Origin: Parasponia andersonii
Lineage: Eukaryota; Streptophyta; Magnoliopsida; Rosales; Cannabaceae
DNA: 64,000 nt
NCBI GenBank assembly: GCA_002914805.1
Contig: JXTB01000237.1
Location: forward strand, 154,641 to 218,640
Direction of reading: 5' to 3'
Shown piece after piece: positions 12,605 through 22,318 of the stretch (position 1 is the first letter of the stretch; each line of letters begins with the position of its first letter). The position numbers were made by a program, and so were the translations under genes. The notes under the pieces were generated by a model. That model was not told the DNA's origin. It saw only the letters and a program-made list of their open reading frames with translations, and made no database searches.

Positions 12605-13278
12605 ATCTTCATGTTTATCTTCCACGGCCTACTGTATCTTCTTTATTTCGTCAATAATATTTCTTCGGCTATTACTTCAACTTGTTTCCGTTCATCTTTT
12701 TATAGTTTTATGGCAGTTTTCGGACACCATAAAACTCAGGGGGCAGTGGGATCAGAATGTTATCTCCTACTTATTTCCTAGGCGACTATGCAAACATCCA
12801 TTTAGAGGAGATGGGGTTTTAGATCGTCGAGGTATCTGAATCTCCTTAAAATCCTAGGATTTTCTCCTCGCTTTATGCCTCAGCATGTCGTATTACGCAA
12901 TTTTCCTCCTCGAACAAAAAAGTAACTAAGCCAAACGTTCATTGTTCGATGTGATATATTGCTATATTTTATTTTGACATGGAACTTTTGAAACACAGTT
13001 GAGTTTGCATCACTCGTATTGACTGTTTTCTTAAGCGACCTAACCTATCCTAACGCTTAAAACTCGTTTTAAGTTAGTTGGATTCAAATCATTAAAAGCG
13101 TACTGATCAGTCACTTAGTGATTGACTACTTAGTTAAAATTATTGTTGTGTTTTTTATTTTGCAGGGATATCTGACGGAAAAGATAATATTTATTGAGAA
13201 TTGTCACCTAGACAAAAGCAAAGGAAGGGGCGATCAAGCCCGCATTGTTCTAAAAATAATAAAAAACAAATACAAGTG
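12605..13278. other. Non-coding spacer of element A between integrase and antisense gene
   Basis: I find no coherent protein frame or clear repeat here. The stretch separates the end of pol from the 3' end of the antisense gene. Confidence 0.6.
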
Positions 13279-15411
13279 TTATGCGGAAGGGCTCGCGCCG
13301 CCATCTCTAGCTTTGGCAGTATCCTCTCTCCAATTTCGGACGAGCTCGACCACGTCCTCGCCAAGGATGGAGAAGTCAAAGTCCGGATGCTCGCAGAAGA
13401 TGTTAAAAATGATGGTTGATGAGGCAATGTCACTAGCTTTATCTTCGAACTCTTTGACTTCAGTCGACTTGAACTCTTCGATAGCTTTGTGAACCGCCTC
13501 AGTGGTCGCCTCCCTTATGCAATCCAGATGCTCAGAGATGGTTTTCTCGAGCTCTTTAACTTTCTCCTCGAGCTTCTCCTTGGCCAGTTCTTCAAGCAGT
13601 TGCTGCCTCTCCAAGTCGAAAGCTCCTCTCTCCTCCTCCTGAGCTTTCTTCGAATTCTCGAATGCTTGGGTTATCTCTTCAACTTTTTTGGTCTTCTCCA
13701 AGCATTCGAGGACCGGGTCGTGCATCAGGACAGCAGCAGCCGCGGTCTAAAAAATCTCATCGTTAATACCAAGAGAATACATTCAAGGAGAGAATAGAAA
13801 AGTACTTACATTGGCCAGCATCCTCATCGCGGAACCAAAAGCGACCTTGGCAGATCATCGCTTCATCCGCTCCCAGCCTTCCTCGGATATGAAGCGATCA
13901 ATGAAGGCTGCACTCATACCAGCCTTTTCTGGTAATTGGTTGAGGAGCGCGAAGAGTTCTTCATCCTTATCTACCAGGATCAGTTCCGAAGAAGTGGCAG
14001 CCTCTTTAAGTGGTTCAGGATGACTCGTTGTCTGATGCTGTGGTGGAGGGGAGCTTACTGGGATGTCCTCAAAGGAGACTTTTCTTTTCTTGGAGTAGTC
14101 AACCTTCTCTTTACCTTTTGATGATGGAGTGCTCTTGGGTATCTTAGTTTTTTGCCATAGACCCGAGAGTTAAGGGTGGTACCCGCAAGTCGCTACTGAT
14201 GACCATTTCTGCACAGACATATAAGTGAGCGAGGAGGATATAATACAGGTAATTAGAAAATGTATATATGATTACATTTTTCTTGTAAAGGAGCTGGTTG
14301 AGGAGCTGGTGGTGATGTTGTTTCTGGAGAGGAAGGTTTCGAGACTGAAGGGGTGGCAGGGTGCTTTTTGTTTCCTAAGACTAGAAGACGAGGCACCGGT
14401 ATCCGTCTTTTTCCTTGGCTTCTTTTTCTTTGAGCTCGAAGGTCTGGACGAACGTACAGGGGGATTAGGGAATGCGGCTCCCTTTGGAAGCAGAACGCAA
14501 GCGACTAGGTTCCTGGAAGTTCCAAGTACCTTCCAATCAAATTCCTCGATTGGAAGGTCATTGATTTTGTACACCCTTGTGAGTTGCTCCCTAGAAAGTC
14601 CAGGTCGTTCCCTGTTGTCTGCGATAACATGCGAGTGCAATTAGGATAAAAATAACAAAATTGAAAAAGGTGATAAATTAGAAAACTACCTATTGGGGTT
14701 TTGAAAGAAGCCGTTATCTGCATAGTCAAAGTGGAAAAATGGATTTTTCCATTTTCCCATGTTGTTGCGAATCCCGTAGATCGTTTTTATTGCCTGGTTC
14801 GACCATTTGCTTGCATAAAAGAAGCCAAGATCTGACAGGTTTGATTTCACTTAGTAAAATTAAGCGAACTCTTCAGGAGTAGGGGTCTCTAAACCTAGCT
14901 TGTGGTAAAGTATATACAAACCTACCATGTATCTATATGTATTAGGGGTCAATTGAAAAGGGACAACCCTGTAGTAGTCAATAATTGATTTTATATACGG
15001 ATGAAGTGGGAGATGTATACCGCACTTAAGAACTGCTTCAAAAAAAGAAGTAATCCCGCGTGATGGTGTGTGTGGTCAATTGAATTCCATGGGCAGACGA
15101 AGAGGGATGGCGATCTTATAGCTGCATACGATTTTGCTGAGCTTGTTCGATGTGCAGCTCGTCCTTATATTGGTACATGACCAATTCTCCTCTACATATT
15201 GATATCCTGAGGAGAAGGCAGGGGCATCCTTGATATGTCGAGGCCACTGGTCCCGAGGGAGGTTGCCTATACGAGGACTATTCTGCCTGACCCTTGTTAT
15301 CTCTACCTCAGGTTCTGGTTCGAGGTAGTCTTCGAAGTTAATGGAGCTGATACTGGAGTCAGATTCTCCAGAGAATGCATTCCCTTCCCTAAAATCCTCA
15401 CTACTAGACAT
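13279..15411 (-). pseudogene. Antisense spliced gene of element A (Tat additional ORF)
   Basis: Read on the minus strand, an ATG at 15411 opens an acidic, serine-rich start (MSSSEDFREG). Through some decay stops this runs into a globular segment with GIHLPLHP and VPFQLTPN (the QLTPN codons are 14941-14955). Proposed exons are 15411-14690, 14618-14276, 14208-13810 and 13746-13279; introns are 14619-14689, 14209-14275 and 13747-13809. The last intron is the clearest: gtaagt donor, T-rich ttttttag acceptor, and it joins RMLAN to TAAAAVLMHD in phase. Frames across the other two do not join perfectly, so they are less sure. Exon 3 is lysine-rich and could hold a nuclear signal. Exon 4 is a long Glu/Lys coiled coil of about 100 residues. 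Function unknown. Confidence 0.65.
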
Positions 15412-16332
15412 CTGAAAAGAAATACGGATGGATTTAGTCCTATGCGAGCATCAAGGATTTTCACTTTCATCCTAGGATTGCACTAACAGGCAAGTTCATC
15501 GAATTTTTTCTGATTGGTCTATAGATTCGAAAATAGTTGCTCAAGCAGTTCATCAAAAAATAGGTAAATAGGGTATCAGACCCTAGAAACTCTTTTCACG
15601 AGTTTTTCTTTGACCGTTATCTAGTAAGAGTCTATTCTATGAATCAGAAAAGGGAGATCTGGAAAAATTTCTATTCTAGTTCGTTCGAATAAGGGGTGTG
15701 TTTCTATTCCTAGAAATTGAAACTAAGTTTTTCCAAGAACAGACGAAGAATAATAGGAGAGAAGAAATAAACTAACTTTTCTTCGGAAGCAGAGGGATTG
15801 AGATACGGTCTGAATTCCGTCGAAGAAGGTATCAGAATTGTGCAAGCTAAAGGATGAAACGGCGCTGTAGGGTTCTCTGAAAAATTTCGAGATTTTTTAG
15901 AAAGATGGAGTCTGTAATAAAGAAGCAGAAATGGATTAATTTCCGATATTTATACCTCGAACATCGCTAAATCATAGCCGTAGATCAAGATATTTGATTT
16001 TCAGATCTAAAGGACGAAGTTTACGTGGGATTTGATTTTTTCCGAAATTAAATCAGTATCTTTCGAAATTTAAAAAGATTCGGTTTAAAAACGACGGTTG
16101 GCATCATCAATATCATTGAGTCTCCTTGAGTTCTACTATTTTCTTAGAAAAGGCGACACGTGTTTTCGTCTGTCAGAAAAGGTGCGCGTGATCTTGATAA
16201 AGATGAGGTTTGAGATCTGGCGACTCTTCGACTCTTCAAGGATCTCAAGTCTAGTTCATAACATCGCATTATTTTTAAGTTCACACTCACCTACATTTAA
16301 AAGAAGCTCTATTTTGTCCTAAAGAACTAATA
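15412..16332. other. Untranslated 3' part of element A / 5' side of the antisense gene
   Basis: No coherent frame is seen on either strand. By position this would contain the promoter and leader of the antisense gene, but I cannot point to a convincing core promoter. Confidence 0.45.
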
Positions 16333-16350
16333 GAGCTGGGGGGCAATTAT
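16333..16350 (+). other. Polypurine tract of element A
   Basis: The purine-rich AGAGCTGGGGGGCAATTA lies immediately before the 3' LTR, where second-strand priming is expected in LTR elements. Confidence 0.65.
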
Positions 16351-17007
16351 TGTGTAGTCTAAAATCCTATGCCAGGTCGCATGTGTAAGAATATGTGCCA
16401 CCTCCACCACATAGAATATGTGTGACCTCCATCGCATAGGTTATGTGCGACCTCCACTGCATATGTTATGTGCGACCTCTACTATATAGGGGTTACATGC
16501 GACCTCCTCCGAATAGGTTATGTGTGACCCGAAAGAAAAGGAAACTAGTCTTTATTTCGTTAAATGAGTAACCTACAAGGAAAGGGAAACAAAAGTCTCT
16601 CTTTTGAGTTCGACCAGTTATCCGATTTAAGTGATTACCCAATTATGTTGTTACTCAAATTGTATTACCCGATTGTAGTTACCCATTTTTACAATTAGGA
16701 ATATTGAGTTACCCTCATCTATATAAAGGGAGCTCAAGGTTTCGGGATGGAGAGATTTTTCCGAATCTAGAGAAGCAAAAAGAATTCTCAAGAGTATTTT
16801 CTTCTTTTTAGACAACACATTGTAATTTTGAGTTCTTGTAATTCTCCAGAATATAGTGAAAAACAGTGGACGTAAGCTCATCTTTTTTGGGGCTGAACCA
16901 CTATAAAATCTTTGCCTCTTTATTTGCTTTGATTAAGAACTCTATTCACACAAGCCACATCTCATAATTTTTTCTAAAATTTATTGTTGGCAAAACCTCT
17001 ATCAACA
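16351..17007 (+). repeat. 3' LTR of element A
   Basis: It begins TGTGTAGTCTAAA and ends ATCAACA. It matches the 5' LTR throughout but is 22 bp longer, because it holds five rather than four units of the 25-bp repeat (about 16390-16515). The TATA box is kept near 16720. Confidence 0.88.
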
Positions 17008-17266
17008 ATATGCTTGATAAAAATATTTAGATACATTTTTGCAGTTAATAGAAAAAAAATTGTAAAAAAAGAAAACCATAAATCTTAATTCTAATGAAAA
17101 TAAAATATAAGTACATGAAGGACAATGAAACATCTTATTATCAAATGAAATTTTGATCATTTTAAACAAGCTTTTGAAGTTGGCGAGAGTTTTGTAAATC
17201 TAATTTACCAAACTTCTAGATGAGTTTATTGTCAAAACACAACACTAACTATGACATACAATTATA

Positions 17267-17393
17267 GTTAGTCCAAAATTTTAAGGATATAAGTGAGTTT
17301 GGATGGGGTTAGGAGTTTAAGTCTTGGTAATGTAGGAAAATATTACATTAAGTGGTGGTCATTAGTTAAACCTTACTTTAGAAAAAAAAAAAA
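17267..17393 (+). mobile_element. 5'-truncated tRNA-derived SINE
   Basis: The insert starts GTTAGTCCAAAATTTTAAGG and ends in a run of A. It is flanked by near-identical direct repeats, actatgacatacaattata (17248-17266) and actacgacatacaattata (17394-17412), one mismatch in 19. It shares GTGAGTTTGG, AAGTGGTGGTCATTAGTT and overall order with the SINE at 50095-50262, but lacks the first part of the A box, so it is 5'-truncated. Long target repeats and an A tail show LINE-type reverse transcription. Confidence 0.8.
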
Positions 17394-17612
17394 ACTACGA
17401 CATACAATTATATTATAACTTATCCAGACTAAACTATAATATATTAACTGTTGTAAAACACATTTGATGCATTAATATGTATGTCATTTTTCTTGTTTCT
17501 AGGTGAGCCTGCCCTCCCTACAAGTATAATTCGAAGAAAAGGACAGATTTTTTTTCCCCAAAAAAGGGTTTTCTTGATATCTCATTCAATAAAGATGGAG
17601 ACTTGGCACCTC

Positions 17613-18330
17613 TAGAGATGCAACAATGGACTACCCAGGTCATTGTAGGCAGACCCATCGCGGACCGACCTAGCCTATTATTTCTAGCCTGGCCCATTGA
17701 AAAAAAAAGGTGGCCTAGCTAAACCTTTGGGCTACCCTATATATGGACTGGGTTGGCCCATTCTGGCCCACCATGGGTCGACTTATTCTAGTTAAAAAAA
17801 AAATATAATTGCATCTCTATATTTAGTTATAAAGTTATTTTTTTATCAAATCCTAAATAATTTATATATAATTATAAATTAATTTAAGTACTAATTAATA
17901 TAAACAATAAAAAAAATATTTACTATTTTTGAAAAATTAATACAGATAGAACTGAATAATTATGTAAATCATTAACAAAATTTTTATTCATGACTACTTT
18001 ATTAAAAATCTTATAAGTCAAATTTAACAGGATAATACAAAACTTTAGTTTAACAAGAAAAAATAGTATATAATGTTTAAGATTATACAAAACAAAATTA
18101 AAAAATATATATATATAAATAAAAGAATAATGGGCCAAAATGGGTCGGCTCATGATCGGACAACTTGTCTTGGCCCAAGTTCAGCATATTCTATGAACTT
18201 TAGTGGGCCGAGACGCAGGCCATAATATCATAGCCTAACCCACAAATAGTAGACGGATCGGCCCATCCTAACATTGTAGTAGGACAGGCCTAGGTTAGCC
18301 TATGAGCTGTGGCCCTTAGTTGCATATCTA
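17613..18330. mobile_element. Non-autonomous hAT-like DNA transposon
   Basis: The left end TAGAGATGCAACAA and the right end (opposite strand) TAGATATGCAACTA form short inverted repeats. The flanks ggcacctc (17605-17612) and agcacatc (18331-18338) agree at 6 of 8 bases, fitting an old 8-bp hAT duplication. G/C-rich arms with GGCCCA and TGGGCC words enclose an AT-rich core with no transposase. The minus frame 17923-18153 is low-complexity and not called. Confidence 0.6.
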
Positions 18331-18338
18331 AGCACATC

Positions 18339-19084
18339 TATATTATTGTGTGAGAGAGACATATTGGGATACTTCTTCTCATATGCGTGTCCAGAATCTT
18401 TTCCAATTTGAATAACCTAAACAATCTAATTAAAAACTAATCTAAGTTAAATTCAGATTAATAAACATTAACCCAAAGTTATGTTAATAGGGTTAGATAG
18501 TTTTGACAACCTACCCAATGTAACCCAACTTGACTGAATTAGATTTTTTCTCAGTATTTTATTTTATTTTTAAATATAAATTATATAAAAATTTGAAACT
18601 TATGAATAAAAAAAGATTAAAAAAAAACATAAAATCATGCTTATAAATGCTAAAGCTAGTTAACCTGATCAATAAATTATTTTATTAATTGGGTTACAAA
18701 CTTACAATTTTAAAATTGGGCAGGTTTCGAGCTACAAAAATGCAACTTGAAATTTGATTGGATGGGTGGTTTAACTTACCCATCCCGACCAATGTTCAAT
18801 CTTATCTTCTCACTATTTTGACGAAGAAAATCACTTATTAGTTCAGTCGTTTTATTCTTATGAAAAGAAAATTTTTTAGTTTGTCGTTTTTTTTTGTGTT
18901 TTAGTTCTCTTTATTTACAGAAAACCCTGCCTGTACTCCCTATTCGTGTGGGATGTTTCAATCTACAGTTAATCAGATTCAATTCTTTACCTTGGGAAAA
19001 TTGAAAATATCCTTATGAGTTCTCTACTTAACACTGGACTTTATTGATTAAGGAACGTCTGTAATTTTATTTTATTTTTTAAAG
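18339..19084. other. AT-rich intergenic DNA with transposon-like debris
   Basis: No gene is seen. The words GGTTAGATAGTTTTGACAAC near 18490 and GGGTGGTTTAACTTACCC near 18763 resemble the hAT-like arms nearby, but I could not define ends. Confidence 0.45.
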
Positions 19085-21987
19085 GAAAATTAGTCATTTT
19101 GTCCCCTCATATTTGTTATCTGTATGAATTTATCTCTTCATTTTTAACTTTGTATTCAAGTATTCCTAGACAACTCTTACTTTTAACTTAGTATCCAGAT
19201 GTCTCTTGAAATAGTAAAGTTATTATTCTTTTACTTCATCAATTCTAACACCGTTAGAAAATTGTTAATCAACAATAACTAAATAATCATTTTACTTTTG
19301 AAATAGCTAATAAATATCTTTTACTAATTTTTTTATATTAGATATTTTTAAATAGATAGTTTTTATAATTAAATAAATAAAACAAATGAAAAGAGGTAAA
19401 AGAAAAATAATTTTTTAATAGTTATATATGTATATAGAAAACAAAAAATAGACAAAATATAGCAATTTTTGTATTAATTCATTAGTGTCAAAATATTTTT
19501 AGAAGTTATGTAAAAAATGAAGGTAATTTGACCTAACACTTAGGAAAAAACATATATACATGCATATATGAAAAACACGCGATCATATCATGAACACAAT
19601 GGAAAAGCTAACGGATTTAAGTTTTAAAATTTTTATGAAAATAATTTTTTATGATCAGAGAACATGCATACATCATATATATGATTTTATATAACATAAA
19701 TCGAATTTATATACATAAATCCTATATATGAGATTAGGGTTAACCTCTTGTAGTATGTTCCTCCTTAATTCCCTTATTAATGATGATTAAATCTCCAACC
19801 CTAGATTTTCTTGTCTATGCCCCAGCTCTAGGTTTATGAGGCGAGAGGGCATCAAGTTGAATCCTTTATCAGAGAACTATCAAGAACTCCTTCTTAATCT
19901 TTTAGTTATAGTTATTTGATATGAACACTTGAAATTTCTAAAAAACTATTTTTTTTTCTCTCCAGGATGAATATGGTCGAATTGCACAGTGACTTTAGTT
20001 CATTGTGCTTGGCCGAAATTTATTACTTCTCTCTTTCTCTACAGTGCATTGCATTATATAGGACTGTGTAGTTTTTTCTCTCATATATCTTATATATATG
20101 TGGTCCAAAATTGTTAATCCTAGTCCAACTAGGATTGCGCTTGTTCTCAATTTGGGCTTTTAGTGTATTTTTAGAAATATATCCAATCATGTAACTTATT
20201 TATAAAAATACTAGCTTTTCTGTAAAGTTATTATTTTTTATGAAACTAATTTCATAGATAATACCAATCAATTAATGAGCTTTGTTGAGTTAGACAAAGG
20301 ACCTAATAGATTCAAATAATTTAAGCACCAGTAATATAATAAATACATAATAACTTTTATTATGGTATTTACATAAGTACTATTAGTAAAGAGGACACTC
20401 TACTAAAAGCCCAATACTGCACTCTTAGATTAAATGTCATGTCTTTTATAGAGATTTAATCAACTAACCTTGATTAACCAATCCATCTAGCATATTCTAT
20501 ACTATATATAGAATCCTTATACAATGTCGTAGTTGGACATGTAAAATTACCGTAATACCCCTACAATACATATTTACCTTTAAGTTTCCATCTTTCTATT
20601 AAGGAATAATGTTGTCGATAATTTTATTCTCGATGGCCATTTAGACAAAATTATCAACCAATTCACAAAGTAAATACTAAGTTCTTAGATTTAGTTATTC
20701 CATGATTTTTGAAAGACCTTAAAGTAACATTAATATATAGTGTCCTTAACTATTTGATATCCCGTTAATTCATAAGCCATAACTTTCAATATGCCAGAGT
20801 TTGCCTCTAATTTCATAGTGGCTAGTCTTCTAATAAATCAAAAGGCTATAACCTATAAAAGTAAGTCTAATCAAACATCAAAAATTAAGATCCATATGAT
20901 AAGAGTTAGTTTGTGGTAATATAAGAATTGAGTTATGATACTTTAATTCTTTATATTACCTGGTTATGTTCAATACACATAACTTATTTATGTTGTATTA
21001 GTATTTCTATCAAAAATTAGATACTTCAATGATTTAAGACACATTATTCCCGTTGAGATAGATAAACACTATAATCTTTAGTAAATAAAGTATTCCATCT
21101 TTATTTACAAATTATGAACTAATTAATTTAGACTTAGATAAAGAAATAAGTCTCCTCGTAATTAATATTTAATCATGTTTATTTTTTATACATAAATAAA
21201 GTCATGAAATCTTTTTCAGATAAATAAACTATTTAACATAGACAGTTTAATATAGTAAATATCATAATTGCCTATAAGAGAGTTATTTACACGAAAAAGG
21301 GTAAAATTGGAAATATGCTTTTTAGGGTAAATATTCTAACAAAAAAAGTTGTATATTTTTATATCTAAAAGACTTTATAGAAAATGAAATGACTATTTGC
21401 ACTCTTATTTTTCATGAAAACTAGTATTTCATTTTAGTCGTTTCATTTCATTAAAATATGAAAAATAAGAAGGTAAATTCATGAAATAGTTATTTAATTT
21501 TCTAGAAAGTTTTTTAGATATGAAAATAGAAAAAACTTACTCTGTTTTCTCTATTTTTTGTTTTACATATGTATATATAACCATTGAAAAAATTATTTTT
21601 CTTTTACCTCTTTTCATTTATTTTATTTATTTAATCATAAAAACTAACTTTTTGGAAATGTATAATATAAAAAAAAATAGTAAAAAATATTTATTAGCTA
21701 TTTAAAAAGTAAAATGATTATTTAGTTATTATCCATTAATAATTTTCTAATGGTGTTAGAATTGAGGGGATGAAAGAATAGTATCTTTACCATTTTATGA
21801 GACATTTGAATACTAAGTTAAAAGTGATGGGGCAAAAAAAGAACACTTTGCCATTGTAAGGATACTTGAATATTAAGTCAAAAGTGAGGGTACAAAGAAA
21901 GAATAAATTTGTTATCTAGGGAGCACTTGGATACAAAGTCAAAAGTGAGGGGATGATAAATGTAAGAGAGCAAAATGACTAATTTTC
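19085..21987. mobile_element. Mutator-like element with long terminal inverted repeats
   Basis: The first about 370 bp (19085-19455) match, in reverse complement, the last about 460 bp (21525-21987), beginning GAAAATTAGTCATTTTG on both sides. The right arm carries an extra internal sub-repeat. The flanking nine bases tttttaaag and tttttcttg agree at six positions, compatible with a 9-bp Mutator target duplication but weak because of T runs. No transposase is visible; part of the interior may be a solo LTR (separate entry). It is best read as a non-autonomous Mutator-like element. Confidence 0.65.
19518..21342 (-). mobile_element. Possible solo LTR inside the Mutator-like element
   Basis: On the minus strand the segment begins TGTTAGAATATTTACCC, a common start for plant LTRs. 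A matching CA end is found near 19518 (plus-strand TGAAGGTAATTTGACC). The flanks AAAAA on both sides could be a 5-bp duplication but are low-complexity. There is no primer site or protein domain inside. The limits are tentative. Confidence 0.35.
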
Positions 21988-22110
21988 TTTTTCTTGATAT
22001 ATTTTTTTTAAAGGTTCCTTAATATGTAGGGTTTCTAACATTTATACGTTCAAAAACCGAAAAAAATTACCAAAATGCGGAAGTTAGATTTTTTTCCAAT
22101 TTCAGTACAA

Positions 22111-22318
22111 TTTTTATTAGGAAAATATCATTTTTAAAAAGATATTTGGAAAAAGTACCATTTTAAAAATATTTACTAGTTACTAGTTACTAATTATATA
22201 CCAACTATAAATATCTTTAGTACTAATTACCAGTTTTTGAAAACTGATTACTAATTACTATTTTAAAAAATGGTATTATTCTAAATATTTTTTAGAAAAT
22301 GATATTTTCTAATAAAAA
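22111..22318. mobile_element. Foldback MITE-like inverted repeat
   Basis: The left arm, starting TTTTTATTAGGAAAATATCA, pairs with the right arm ending GATATTTTCTAATAAAAA over roughly 70 bases with mismatches. The loop is rich in ACTAGTTACTAG-like words. The family is not assigned. Confidence 0.5.

Larger units (their letters stand above)
6029..17012 (+). mobile_element. Tat-type Ty3/gypsy LTR retrotransposon (element A), nearly complete
   Basis: Two direct LTRs (6034-6668 and 16351-17007) flank gag, protease, reverse transcriptase, RNase H and integrase in Ty3/gypsy order, followed by about 3.7 kb holding an antisense gene. The flanks atacg (6029-6033) and atatg (17008-17012) fit a 5-bp target duplication with one change. 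There is no chromodomain after the integrase. A long 3' region with an extra antisense frame is known in the Tat clade. Several in-frame stops and at least two frameshifts show that this copy cannot make its own proteins. The LTRs differ at about ten positions over roughly 330 bp compared by eye, so the insertion is not recent. Confidence 0.9.

Noticed and set aside
13118..13492. Plus-strand 124-codon frame after integrase of element A
   Set aside because: It overlaps the better supported antisense exon 4 and has no motif.
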